Below are positions 17,078 through 24,655 of a DNA stretch of 64,000 bases, in pieces. Both the position numbers and the translations under genes were made by a program. Within the stretch, counting starts at the first letter, position 1; every line of letters begins with the position of its first letter. Source of the DNA: Phycisphaerae bacterium (lineage in GTDB: Bacteria; Planctomycetota; Phycisphaerae; UBA1845); NCBI GenBank assembly GCA_029260015.1, contig JAJDEB010000036.1:744001-808000 (forward strand), in the 5' to 3' direction. The notes beneath the pieces were generated by a model that was not told the DNA's origin, ran no database searches, and saw only the letters and a list, made by a program, of their open reading frames with translations.

Positions 17078-17686
17078 TTACTCGCTGGCAGCGTTTTGCT
17101 GTTCGCGGACGCGGCGGTCGGCTTCGTCGAATGCTTCGGTTGAGTCTTCAATCGCCCCGCGATCCATCTGGTCCCAAACATCAAGCACGGTCTGGCCCGC
17201 ATCGGACAAGGCGGCTGACCCTTCATCCACTTCGCGGCCCATTTGCAATACTTCGTCGAGTCGCTCTTGATACAATTCGCTCTTGACCGAATCGTTTTCG
17301 ATCATCTTGCCAAGTCGCAAAATGTCTTTTTCGCTGATGAGCCCGAGCTGACTTCCAGCGCTGGCTGCCCGGTCTGCATTTTCGCGCATCATCCGCAGGC
17401 GCGAAACGGTCATCATTTCTTTGCTGCGGATGTTGAGCTGCCTTGAGAGCATCAACTGCTCGCTCGTCTTTAACTCAAACTCTTGGGCCATCATGCGGCG
17501 CACTTCGGGGACTTTTTCCTTAGCCCCCTTCTCGAAGAGTTCCTGCTTCTGCCGAGCGAGCTTCATGGTCTTGTTGACCAGTTGCGTTCGGTCTTTCTCC
17601 AGCAGAAGTTCCTGACGCCGCAATTCTGCACGGGTCATCTTCGACAGTGGTTTTTTGCGTTTGACTAACCAATCCATAAGAGACAT
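17078..17686 (-). CDS. ESCRT-III/PspA-like coiled-coil protein
   Basis: 202 residues. The N-terminus MSLMDWLVKRKKPLSKM can form a short basic amphipathic helix like the membrane-binding alpha-0 of PspA and Snf7. It is followed by a long charged hairpin (about 18-100; RAELRRQELLLEKDRTQLVN ... EVRRMMAQEFELKTSEQLML), a break near RAASAGSQLG, then shorter helices (GKMIENDSVKSELYQERLDE) and an acidic tail. No clear MIM motif is visible. The ATG lies three bases after the stop of the winged-helix paralogue, and the gene precedes pspC. I infer a second filament subunit. The family call rests on layout and context more than on invariant residues. Confidence 0.65.
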   Translation of the reverse strand: MSLMDWLVKRKKPLSKMTRAELRRQELLLEKDRTQLVNKTMKLARQKQELFEKGAKEKVPEVRRMMAQEFELKTSEQLMLSRQLNIRSKEMMTVSRLRMMRENADRAASAGSQLGLISEKDILRLGKMIENDSVKSELYQERLDEVLQMGREVDEGSAALSDAGQTVLDVWDQMDRGAIEDSTEAFDEADRRVREQQNAASE

Positions 17687-17689
17687 GCG

Positions 17690-19144
17690 TTAACTGGCCT
17701 CCGGATCGGCTTGTTTGCGATCTTTGTTCTTAGGAGTTTCTTGCTCTTCGTCGAACATCGCAAACGATTGATCAGACGCTGCCGGTCGCGCAGTCTGCTT
17801 CGGTGTGGCACTTGGCGTCGATGTTTCAGCCACCGCCGGCTCATCGAACTCGGCGAGGATGTCGGCTTCTTCGCTTCCGATGAGCGCTTCACCCACACCG
17901 GTTTCCAGACTCGACACCAGGTCAGAGTCGGCTTTTAGCGTTTCGAGCATCTCTTCAGCGCGGACGGCGTTCTCGGTCAGTTCCTGCGTGTCGGGCAGCG
18001 AAGCAGCTTCACCCTGCTGGATCAACGTGAGATTGTGAACATCGGTGCTGATGATGTTGATCTGCTGATTGAGCATGTTGGCCGTCGTGTTTTGACGGGC
18101 GATGTCTTTACGCAGCTGCGAAATCTGCGCGACGAGTCGCCGACGAACGACGGCAGATTTGTTATCGCGCCCCTGCTTAAGAAGTTCCGATTCTTTTTCT
18201 TCGAGGCTGGCGATCTCTTCGTACAGACGGTTGCGCCGCTGGGCGAGGGCAGCCCGCCGCTCCGACAGCATGTTGATCTTTGCAACCTCGTCTCCCTCCT
18301 TGGAAAACATTTCCTTGATACGGTCAACAAAACTCATGGACGTTTTCTCCGTGGTGACGACAGCCGCACCGCGATACAACAGCCGGCCTTCTTTAGACTT
18401 GGACACCCGCAACTCCGGGTCGCTTTTGGCGATGCGGTCCAGCGCCCGATTGACCACCTCGATCGGCAGGCCCACATCCTTGGCAATTCGATCCGATGCC
18501 AGCCCTCCGGTCAATAAATCGGTTCCGCAACGTTCCACTTCGCGTTTGACCCGCTCCAGCTTTTGATCGATGTCCTCCGGGTCGAACATCTCGCGAACGA
18601 ACTTGGGCACGCTTTCGTCAGCAGTGACCCGCCATCCGCCACCCGGCATCGGTTCGACGAGAACCACGTCGATATTCGGATATTCGTGGCGGGCGTTTCG
18701 GGCTTCTTCGGTAAAACCACTGGTTGCACACACGCCAACGACGGCGCGGACCTTCGATTTTGGAGCGATCTCGCTAATGTGAGCGGTCAGTTCATTCAGC
18801 GAAATCGGTTGCAGATCTCCGCCGACTTCGAGCAGGTCGTCAAAACGCGACACCACCGACGCGATCGCCGAGCCCGTTTGCCTCTTCCAGAATACAAATC
18901 GCGACTCATAACCGTTGACGCTAACAATGCGATTCTTGGGCATCTGCTTGAGCAGCGTCCGGTCGTACATCCGCCTGGACGCCATCTGCGCACGCAGCGC
19001 ATCGCTGTCGTCTTTTTCGACAGTCTGCCAACTGCTGCCGCGCAGGTAGCGACTCTTGGCGTCTTCGATGTTGGCGGTTACCCCGGAGAGAAATTGATTC
19101 TCAACCTTGAGAGCATCTGCCGCCGCATCGGTTAGTTTGGCCAT
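17690..19144 (-). CDS. Winged helix-ESCRT-III-like protein (CHMP7/CdvB-like layout)
   Basis: 484 residues from ATG 19144, eight bases after AGGA. Residues about 1-200 form an alpha/beta region I do not recognise (FVFWKRQTGSAIASVVSRFD; KVRAVVGVCATSGFTEEA; NIDVVLVEPMPGGGWRV). About 205-258 look like a winged helix: DLLTGGLASDRIAKDVGLP, VVNRALDRIAKSDPELRV, then the wing KEGRLLYRG. From about 270 the pattern resets to an ESCRT-III unit: amphipathic SFVDRIKEMFSK, a hairpin (EVAKINMLSERRAALAQRRN ... SAVVRRRLVAQISQLRKDIA), MLNQQINIISTDVHNLTLIQ, then acidic helices near VGEALIGSEEADILAEFDE. The tail is Pro/Ser/Thr-rich and disordered. Winged helix joined to ESCRT-III is the architecture of CHMP7 and, in the opposite order, of archaeal CdvB. 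Confidence 0.68.
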   Translation of the reverse strand: MAKLTDAAADALKVENQFLSGVTANIEDAKSRYLRGSSWQTVEKDDSDALRAQMASRRMYDRTLLKQMPKNRIVSVNGYESRFVFWKRQTGSAIASVVSRFDDLLEVGGDLQPISLNELTAHISEIAPKSKVRAVVGVCATSGFTEEARNARHEYPNIDVVLVEPMPGGGWRVTADESVPKFVREMFDPEDIDQKLERVKREVERCGTDLLTGGLASDRIAKDVGLPIEVVNRALDRIAKSDPELRVSKSKEGRLLYRGAAVVTTEKTSMSFVDRIKEMFSKEGDEVAKINMLSERRAALAQRRNRLYEEIASLEEKESELLKQGRDNKSAVVRRRLVAQISQLRKDIARQNTTANMLNQQINIISTDVHNLTLIQQGEAASLPDTQELTENAVRAEEMLETLKADSDLVSSLETGVGEALIGSEEADILAEFDEPAVAETSTPSATPKQTARPAASDQSFAMFDEEQETPKNKDRKQADPEAS

Positions 19145-19164
19145 CAACTGTTCCTGAACCAGTT

Positions 19165-19497
19165 CTAGAGTCTCTGCCCACAACGTCCACAGTATACAGC
19201 ACTTGGGCGATTCGCATATCCGCAGCGCTGATTCGCACACACTTTTCGACCACCACGGACAAAGGCTCGCTGATAAGTGGTGCGTTCCGGTTGCCGCGAC
19301 TTAACGCGAGGGCGCTTTTCAACATACGGTTGGTGGCTCCCGAAAATGAAGCCCAATAGTTTCATCGGAATCACAAACACAAATCTTATGACCGCCAGGC
19401 CCAATGCAGCGACGCTGAACATCACCGCAAAAATGCCGAACATGATGATGAGCAAGAACCCAACGCCTATTCCGCCTCCCGCAATCGATTCAAGCAT
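19165..19497 (-). CDS. Small membrane protein with zinc ribbon
   Basis: 110 residues. Two hydrophobic segments (IGVGFLLIIMFGIFAVMFSV and LGLAVIRFVFVIPMKLLGFI), a basic linker (KRPRVKSRQPER) and a C-terminal zinc ribbon with CANQRCGYANRP and YCGRCGQRL. The ribbon is of the short zinc-ribbon type common in prokaryotic membrane and signalling proteins. It follows the kinase gene with an 11-base gap holding a G-rich ribosome site, and is 20 bases from the winged-helix ESCRT-III-like gene, so it is part of the same transcript. Its function is unknown; a membrane adaptor is an inference. Confidence 0.75.
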   Translation of the reverse strand: MLESIAGGGIGVGFLLIIMFGIFAVMFSVAALGLAVIRFVFVIPMKLLGFIFGSHQPYVEKRPRVKSRQPERTTYQRAFVRGGRKVCANQRCGYANRPSAVYCGRCGQRL

Positions 19498-19508
19498 GTC
19501 AGCCCCCC

Positions 19509-20636
19509 CTATGCACGACTCGAAAACGACAAGCCGACCCCGCAGAAGATACAGTACCGATCCTTCTCATCGACGAAGGCTTCGCAACTGGGGCACTTCG
19601 GTACATTGGCGACAACCTGCGTTCCGCATTTGATACAGAAGTTATCCCGTGCATCGACCGGGTCGGAACATTTCGGGCAACGGCTACCCGTTTGTCGGGC
19701 ATCGAGCGAAACGGCTGCGGTGCTAATTTTTCGTGCAGTGGGCACGCTGCGATTTGATCGAACGTTGGGCGCCGCCCGATGGCTGCGCGAAATCTCCGAC
19801 AACATCGACGTCGCAGAATCGTAGCGTCCCTGCAAACGTGTGTAGCTCTTGCGAAATACATCGTCAAAGTGCTGCGGTAGATCGGAACGATCCATGCTGG
19901 GCAGATCACTGCCGGCAGGTCGCGTACCGGTGAGCAGTTCATAAAACACAACCGCGCAACTGTAAAGATCGCTTCGTCCGTCCAGGTCTTCGCCGGCTCG
20001 CTGCTCGGGCGACATGTATACCAATGTCCCGGCGATGCTTTTGCCTTCGTCCGTCACGAGGCTGCCCGATTGCACGAGCGAAGCTGTTGTGATCCCCGTT
20101 GCCCGGCCCAATCCAAAATCGGTAAGCTTCACGTCGCCGGACTGGACGTCTTCAATCGCCCCATCGCCCAAGCGCAGAAGAATGTTTGCCGGTTTGACAT
20201 CGCGGTGAACCAAGCCAGCATCGTGGGCGGCTTGCAAACCTTCGAGAATTCCGCGCATGATATTTTGTACCGCAGCCACCGGCAGTCCACCGGGGTGATT
20301 GTCGATCACCGCTCGCAGCGAAGGTCCATTTACATATTCCATGATCATGTAGGGCGGATCGGCAAACGGATCGATGTCCATCGCCCGGACGATATTGGGG
20401 TGGCGGAGGCCATGAACGACCACGCCCTCTTGCCTGAAGTTGCGCACATACTGCGGGTCGGTCAGAATTTTGATCGCCACCAACTGATCAAGCACATGGT
20501 GACGGGCGCGCCACACCTGACCGAAGCTGCCGTGACCGACTACTTCTTCAAGCAGATAATTGTTGATCCGATCGTTTGGTTTAGGAAGATTCACAGCCAC
20601 CTCTTCTTGCTGGTCCACCTGAGCCCGTTGCGACAC
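19509..20636 (-). CDS. Ser/Thr protein kinase with two C-terminal zinc ribbons
   Basis: 375 residues from GTG 20636; later GTG codons are alternative starts. A full Hanks-type kinase: glycine loop VGHGSFGQ (33-40), K56 in VAIKIL, E70, HRDVKPANIL (144-153), DFG (173-175), SPEQ (209-212), with a basic activation loop. After the kinase domain comes a Ser/Arg-rich linker, then two four-Cys zinc ribbons (C320, C323, C334, C337; C348, C351, C362, C365). No membrane helix follows, unlike PknB-type receptors, so it is probably cytosolic. In this operon it could control assembly of the ESCRT-like proteins or the AAA ATPase by phosphorylation; that is inference from position. Confidence 0.9.
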   Translation of the reverse strand: MSQRAQVDQQEEVAVNLPKPNDRINNYLLEEVVGHGSFGQVWRARHHVLDQLVAIKILTDPQYVRNFRQEGVVVHGLRHPNIVRAMDIDPFADPPYMIMEYVNGPSLRAVIDNHPGGLPVAAVQNIMRGILEGLQAAHDAGLVHRDVKPANILLRLGDGAIEDVQSGDVKLTDFGLGRATGITTASLVQSGSLVTDEGKSIAGTLVYMSPEQRAGEDLDGRSDLYSCAVVFYELLTGTRPAGSDLPSMDRSDLPQHFDDVFRKSYTRLQGRYDSATSMLSEISRSHRAAPNVRSNRSVPTARKISTAAVSLDARQTGSRCPKCSDPVDARDNFCIKCGTQVVANVPKCPSCEAFVDEKDRYCIFCGVGLSFSSRA

Positions 20637-20676
20637 ACACGGCGATAATGAGCGAAACTAACTGACTGGTCCGGAA

Positions 20677-21081
20677 CTACAACTGGTCCTCGAAGTGAGA
20701 CGCTTGAAAGTCGCAAACCAAAAAATTATAGACGGCCGCACATAGGAATCCAAGCAGCAGCACCATCCACGTCAGCGCTCCGTTGACACTCCAACCAGCC
20801 AGATACATCGCAAACAACACGTCAATCGCAACAAGTCCAAACAACAGCAGACCCGCCGCGACATTTGAATCCTGTTTCACCACTTTGCCGGTGACAAAGA
20901 ATGCGGCCCACGGCAGCACCAACACCAGCCCCATCCATACCAATACGCCCTTGAGCACCGACCAGATCGTCTCCAGTTGCTCCGGGTGCTTATAAAACCA
21001 GAAGGCACTGGCCGCACTCGCCAAGATTAGAATCGCGGTAAGCACTTTTCCGCCTACATATTTGCCAATGGTGGTCAGCAT
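20677..21081 (-). CDS. Four-TM membrane protein, first gene of the ESCRT-like run
   Basis: 134 residues with four hydrophobic helices: VLTAILILASAASAFWFY, VLKGVLVWMGLVLVLPWAAF, AGLLLFGLVAIDVLFAMYLA and LTWMVLLLGFLCAAVYNFLV. The tail (CDFQASHFEDQL) is short. A strong ribosome site, GGAGG, lies seven bases upstream of the ATG. I do not recognise a family. It is separated from the kinase gene by 40 bases with no terminator-like hairpin, so I place it in the same transcript. It may be a membrane anchor for the cytosolic partners. Confidence 0.7.
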   Translation of the reverse strand: MLTTIGKYVGGKVLTAILILASAASAFWFYKHPEQLETIWSVLKGVLVWMGLVLVLPWAAFFVTGKVVKQDSNVAAGLLLFGLVAIDVLFAMYLAGWSVNGALTWMVLLLGFLCAAVYNFLVCDFQASHFEDQL

Positions 21082-21195
21082 GAAATCCTCCAGAATTCCG
21101 GAAGCGCCCGATCTCGAGATGAGCCGATTCCAATGAGAGTTTAACCCACACTTCGGCGCGGGGCGATTAGAAAGCCCAGCCCATTGTATACCGGC

Positions 21196-21241
21196 ATATT
21201 CGCGATTTTGGTGCGAATATCCGCAGATTCAAGCCGAATAT
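21196..21241. promoter_or_regulatory. CGAATAT repeats upstream of the ESCRT-like run
   Basis: In the 182-base region before the first gene of the run, ATATTCGC (21196-21203) and GCGAATAT (21213-21220) form an inverted repeat with nine bases between, and a third CGAATAT follows at 21235-21241. It could be an operator for the operon or a hairpin ending the upstream diguanylate cyclase gene. Weak evidence. Confidence 0.3.
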
Positions 21242-21263
21242 GTTGGGGAGATGAGATGAGGAC

Positions 21264-22679
21264 TCAGGCGGTTGGAAGCGTGTCCTGTACGACGGGTTTC
21301 TTGGCCTCGCGTTTTGAGTCATAGAGGCTGAGGTCGGCCAACCGCACGAGGTCATCGGGATTGTCGGATGTCAATTCTGAAATACCGGCAGTACCGACGC
21401 TGATGCCGACTGGACAATCAGGATACTGAATCGACACCACTTCCACGAATCGCTGGCTGATCCGCTGGGCCAATCCCTTGGCATGTTCCATTTCAATATT
21501 GGGCATGAGCACGATAAATTCGTCGCCACCAAATCTCGCTGCGACATCTGAAGAGCGTAGTTCCTGTTCGATTGTCGCTGCTGCAAGTTTGAGAATGTCG
21601 TCACCGCGCTGGTGGCCATGCGTGTCGTTGACGGCTTTGAAATCGTCGAGGTCGATCATAATACACGCGAGCGATGAACCGTACCGCTTGGATTCGGCGA
21701 ACCGGCGGGTTAGCACTTCATTGAAGTGGCGGCGATTGTACAACCCGGTCAGCGGGTCGCGGGATGCCAACTCCTGCAATTGAATCGTTCGTTCTGCAAC
21801 GCGCTGTTCGAGATAGGAGTTGAGTTCCGTGATTTCCATGTGCTTCTGCTGAAGTCGCTCAGCCATCATGTTATACGCGGCCGCCAACTCGCCGATCTCG
21901 TCACCTCTACTCACTCGGCAGCGTGCGCTTAAGTTTCCATCAGCAAACTGCGAGATAGAATGGGTCAGCGTACCAAGTGGCCTCAGCAGTCGCAGCACCA
22001 ACAGATACGCAAGCGGCACCGTCAAGCAGATGATCAGGACCGCAATTCCGCTCAGCAGTTCAGATGCCGCGTGGACTTCCGCAAGCGTCTGATTCAATGA
22101 ATAACCGATGCGCACATACCCGACCAGACGTCCCGTGGTTTCAGCGTTTTCATTGTTATCGTTGAAGCGAATCGGATCATCGTTGCCCGCGCTTCGGATC
22201 GGATAGGTCACGTCGAGATAACCGCCGCTATCGCCGGACTGAGTCGTCCGCACGGGTTGTCCAATCGTGGTCCCCGGTGTGAACCCTTCGGTCAGCTCAA
22301 CCTCTGATCTGTTGCTCGGTGATTGGACAGATGCGAGCATCCGCCCATGCGAATCCATGAAGGATACAAACAGCAATGACTTCGCGCGGGAGAATCGCGA
22401 TGCAAGTCGTTGGAGGGCATCATTGCCCATTTCGTATTCGTCGGCGGCTTTGTACGCGAGAAGCGCGGCTTCCTGACGACAGTGGTCCGTTTGAATGCGC
22501 CGAACGATCAACGCCGCGTGATCCGTGGTCACGCTGCCGACCACCATACCGACAGCCAACGCCAGACCGACAACGAGGCATGTGAACTTCAACTGCAACC
22601 CGGGACGCAACGCTTTGCGAATACGATTCAGGGGGATTTGAGTTTGGTGCGTTGGATTGTTCTTGATTTTGTCAGACAT
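21264..22679 (-). CDS. Membrane diguanylate cyclase (HAMP-GGDEF)
   Basis: 471 residues. Membrane helix about 32-54, an extracytoplasmic sensor region (about 55-205), a second helix (about 209-231), HAMP linker (about 231-283), short coiled coil, then a GGDEF domain (about 303-465) opening SRDPLTGLYNRRHF. The active-site motif GGDEF is intact (384-388). RSSD (375-378), five residues before it, matches the inhibitory I-site, so product feedback is likely. The enzyme makes cyclic di-GMP from two GTP. The PilZ protein at 48862 is a possible effector in the same genome. Transcribed in the same direction as the ESCRT-like run but upstream of it, with a 182-base gap. Confidence 0.92.
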   Translation of the reverse strand: MSDKIKNNPTHQTQIPLNRIRKALRPGLQLKFTCLVVGLALAVGMVVGSVTTDHAALIVRRIQTDHCRQEAALLAYKAADEYEMGNDALQRLASRFSRAKSLLFVSFMDSHGRMLASVQSPSNRSEVELTEGFTPGTTIGQPVRTTQSGDSGGYLDVTYPIRSAGNDDPIRFNDNNENAETTGRLVGYVRIGYSLNQTLAEVHAASELLSGIAVLIICLTVPLAYLLVLRLLRPLGTLTHSISQFADGNLSARCRVSRGDEIGELAAAYNMMAERLQQKHMEITELNSYLEQRVAERTIQLQELASRDPLTGLYNRRHFNEVLTRRFAESKRYGSSLACIMIDLDDFKAVNDTHGHQRGDDILKLAAATIEQELRSSDVAARFGGDEFIVLMPNIEMEHAKGLAQRISQRFVEVVSIQYPDCPVGISVGTAGISELTSDNPDDLVRLADLSLYDSKREAKKPVVQDTLPTA

Positions 22680-22987
22680 GTGTTCAGTTTGCGGATCGCA
22701 ATGCCAGCCAAGGCCTCAACCGTTTCGTCAACGGTGATGTACGAATGGAGACTCGCCAGAGAAAATCAAGTCGCAGCCAACGAGCCAGATTCCTGAATAT
22801 CGACCGATAAGGGCGTTTGCTGGAACATCGCGTCAATCTGCGGCATGTAAATGTGAGGTGCCAACCGCAGGTGATGACGTGTTCAATCTGGCTGAATTGA
22901 TTCGGAAAAAATCGACGAAGGAGCAGCGAGGCGCGTTGGGCCAAGCTGACGTTTCGTTGAAGCGCGAATGGTGCGACTTGGTGGGGG
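22680..22987. other. Intergenic region, nothing recognised
   Basis: 308 bases between the cyclase gene and the next upstream gene on the minus strand. A short open frame on the minus strand has basic, shadow-like composition and no ribosome site. No repeat or RNA was recognised. Confidence 0.35.
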
Positions 22988-24007
22988 CTAGGTCTCGGCG
23001 GTGTGTTGCGTGTAGGTCACGTCAACGTCTCTGGCACCAGCACGCGAACGCAGTCCGTCCATGGCCTCGGCGACTTCCTTCGACATTCTTGAGTTGGGGA
23101 ATTCTTCCGTGATTTGAACACCGATTTCAAGGGCGTCGCGCCATCGGTGTTCGCTAACCGCAAACTGAAACTGCGTCCCGAGTTGCAATAGTTTGGCTTT
23201 GAACACGCTTCGTGCGGTCTCCTCCAACTCGCGCGCTTCTTCCCGGGTCAGGTACGCGTCAAGATCTCGCAGGATGCCAATAGCGTCATCGACGTCGTCT
23301 CGCCCACAGGCACTCTTCCAGTTCGCCAGCAGTTGCTGCTTGCGTTTTTCCTTGCGCTGGGCAAGTGCATCCCGCATTTTTCCAACCCTGGGCTCATCGG
23401 GAAGAGCATGGTGTAACCGCTCGATTTCCTTTTCTGCCTTTTCCCATTCATGGGTCTTGGCCAGTTGATCGATCATCTGCGAAGCCTGGTCAAACTTCGT
23501 CCGCATTGCCTTATTACGGGCTTCGTTGATCTCGGTGCGAAGCACTCCCGCCTCATCCGTGAAGCCAAACCGCTTTTCCATTTCGTCGACGAGGCGAATT
23601 CCTGCATCCCACGATTCAGTGCGAATCACCGTGCGAATGGTTTCACGTAGTCGATCAATTTCCATCTCACGGTTAGAAAGCGAACGAGCCGCATCGGACA
23701 GGGCGCTGTTCTCGGCGATCCGAGCCAATAGGGCGCTCTGTTTGAGGCTCAACTCATGCATGTCGCGAAGCTGGCCATACAGGCGAAATGAATTGGATTC
23801 GATCTTGAGTTGCAGGGTCGCGATCACCAGCGTCAGCACGCCGCACAACGTGACGATCGCTCCACCCAAAATCATCCAGATTCTCTCCATACCTTCCGCG
23901 CGCCATGCACCAAGGATAATCGGTACCAGCCCGACCACGATGATCAGCCCACCAGTGAGGCTTGCGACGGCTTGCGTTTTTGCCAATCGGGATATTTTGG
24001 TTTTCAT
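22988..24007 (-). CDS. Two-TM protein with long coiled-coil/TPR-like cytosolic part
   Basis: 339 residues. Two N-terminal helices (ASLTGGLIIVVGLVPIILGA; IWMILGGAIVTLCGVLTLVI) are followed by a fully helical, charged region: a coiled coil (ALLARIAENSALSDAARSLS ... IDRLRETIRTVIR), then three repeating units of about 60 residues (WDAGIRLVDEMEKRFGFTDE; WEKAEKEIERLHHALPDEPR; DDAIGILRDLDAYLTREEAR; WRDALEIGVQITEEFPNSRM) that resemble degenerate TPRs. No enzyme motif is present. It probably anchors a cytosolic helical scaffold at the inner membrane. Function unknown. Confidence 0.7.
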   Translation of the reverse strand: MKTKISRLAKTQAVASLTGGLIIVVGLVPIILGAWRAEGMERIWMILGGAIVTLCGVLTLVIATLQLKIESNSFRLYGQLRDMHELSLKQSALLARIAENSALSDAARSLSNREMEIDRLRETIRTVIRTESWDAGIRLVDEMEKRFGFTDEAGVLRTEINEARNKAMRTKFDQASQMIDQLAKTHEWEKAEKEIERLHHALPDEPRVGKMRDALAQRKEKRKQQLLANWKSACGRDDVDDAIGILRDLDAYLTREEARELEETARSVFKAKLLQLGTQFQFAVSEHRWRDALEIGVQITEEFPNSRMSKEVAEAMDGLRSRAGARDVDVTYTQHTAET

Positions 24008-24315
24008 GGATTCGCCTCAAAACGGGGTGTGACTCAGTCAACTGCCCAACAATTCTCTTTACCCCCCAACAATTCTCTTTACGCCACGATCGTTCTACCC
24101 CTTGGATCGGTCACACCATCATTCAAACGTTAATCACGCGCTGATACGTTAATCATAGAGATGTTATTTGCGCCGTCAGAAAAACGGAAGACAACACCGT
24201 GCAAAAGCCTTCTACGCCAATTCAATCTAGGGGTGAGGTGATGTCAAGTCAACTGAATTGCGATGCCACACGAGTACCCAAGAGCCAGAAGCATCGATAT
24301 TGAAGTCGCACTTCG
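24008..24315. other. Intergenic region with a short tandem repeat
   Basis: 308 bases. The 18-base unit CCCAACAATTCTCTTTAC occurs twice with a period of 20 (24045-24062 and 24065-24082), just upstream of the coiled-coil membrane gene on the minus strand. It might be a duplicated protein-binding site. Nothing else was recognised. Confidence 0.5.
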
Positions 24316-24534
24316 TCATGCTGATTTTTTAGCCGTTCGCTTGCTTTCCAAAACTTCATGAATGCGTTCTTGCTCTTCGGCTTCGAGACGTTTCTTGATT
24401 TCATCACGGGCCCGCTGAGCGGTTACTTCTATCTCCTGGTTCTTGACGACCAACTCATGACCAACGATGCGCAGAAATGTCAGCGCCCCGAATCCACCAG
24501 CAACGACCATCCCGAATATGACCCACCGATCCAT
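24316..24534 (-). CDS. Small single-TM coiled-coil protein
   Basis: 72 residues: an N-terminal membrane helix (VIFGMVVAGGFGALTFLRIV), then a charged helix (TAQRARDEIKKRLEAEEQER) and a basic tail (SKRTAKKSA). No family recognised. It is a plausible small inner-membrane protein with a cytosolic helix, and the composition (hydrophobic block followed by regular heptad-like charge) argues against a chance frame. Confidence 0.5.
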   Translation of the reverse strand: MDRWVIFGMVVAGGFGALTFLRIVGHELVVKNQEIEVTAQRARDEIKKRLEAEEQERIHEVLESKRTAKKSA

Positions 24535-24655
24535 CCACGCTCCCCGAAAACCCGTACGGCGATTGGCATATCGGCAGATCCGTTAGGTCAGTCAAGATCA
24601 GAATTCAATGAGATTCGACGGAAGTGGCCATGCGTGCGCATTCGTGGCTGGCGAC

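Noticed and set aside
22684..22944. An 86-codon open frame on the minus strand in an intergenic region
   Set aside because: Basic, Arg/Ser-rich composition, no ribosome site and no recognisable feature.
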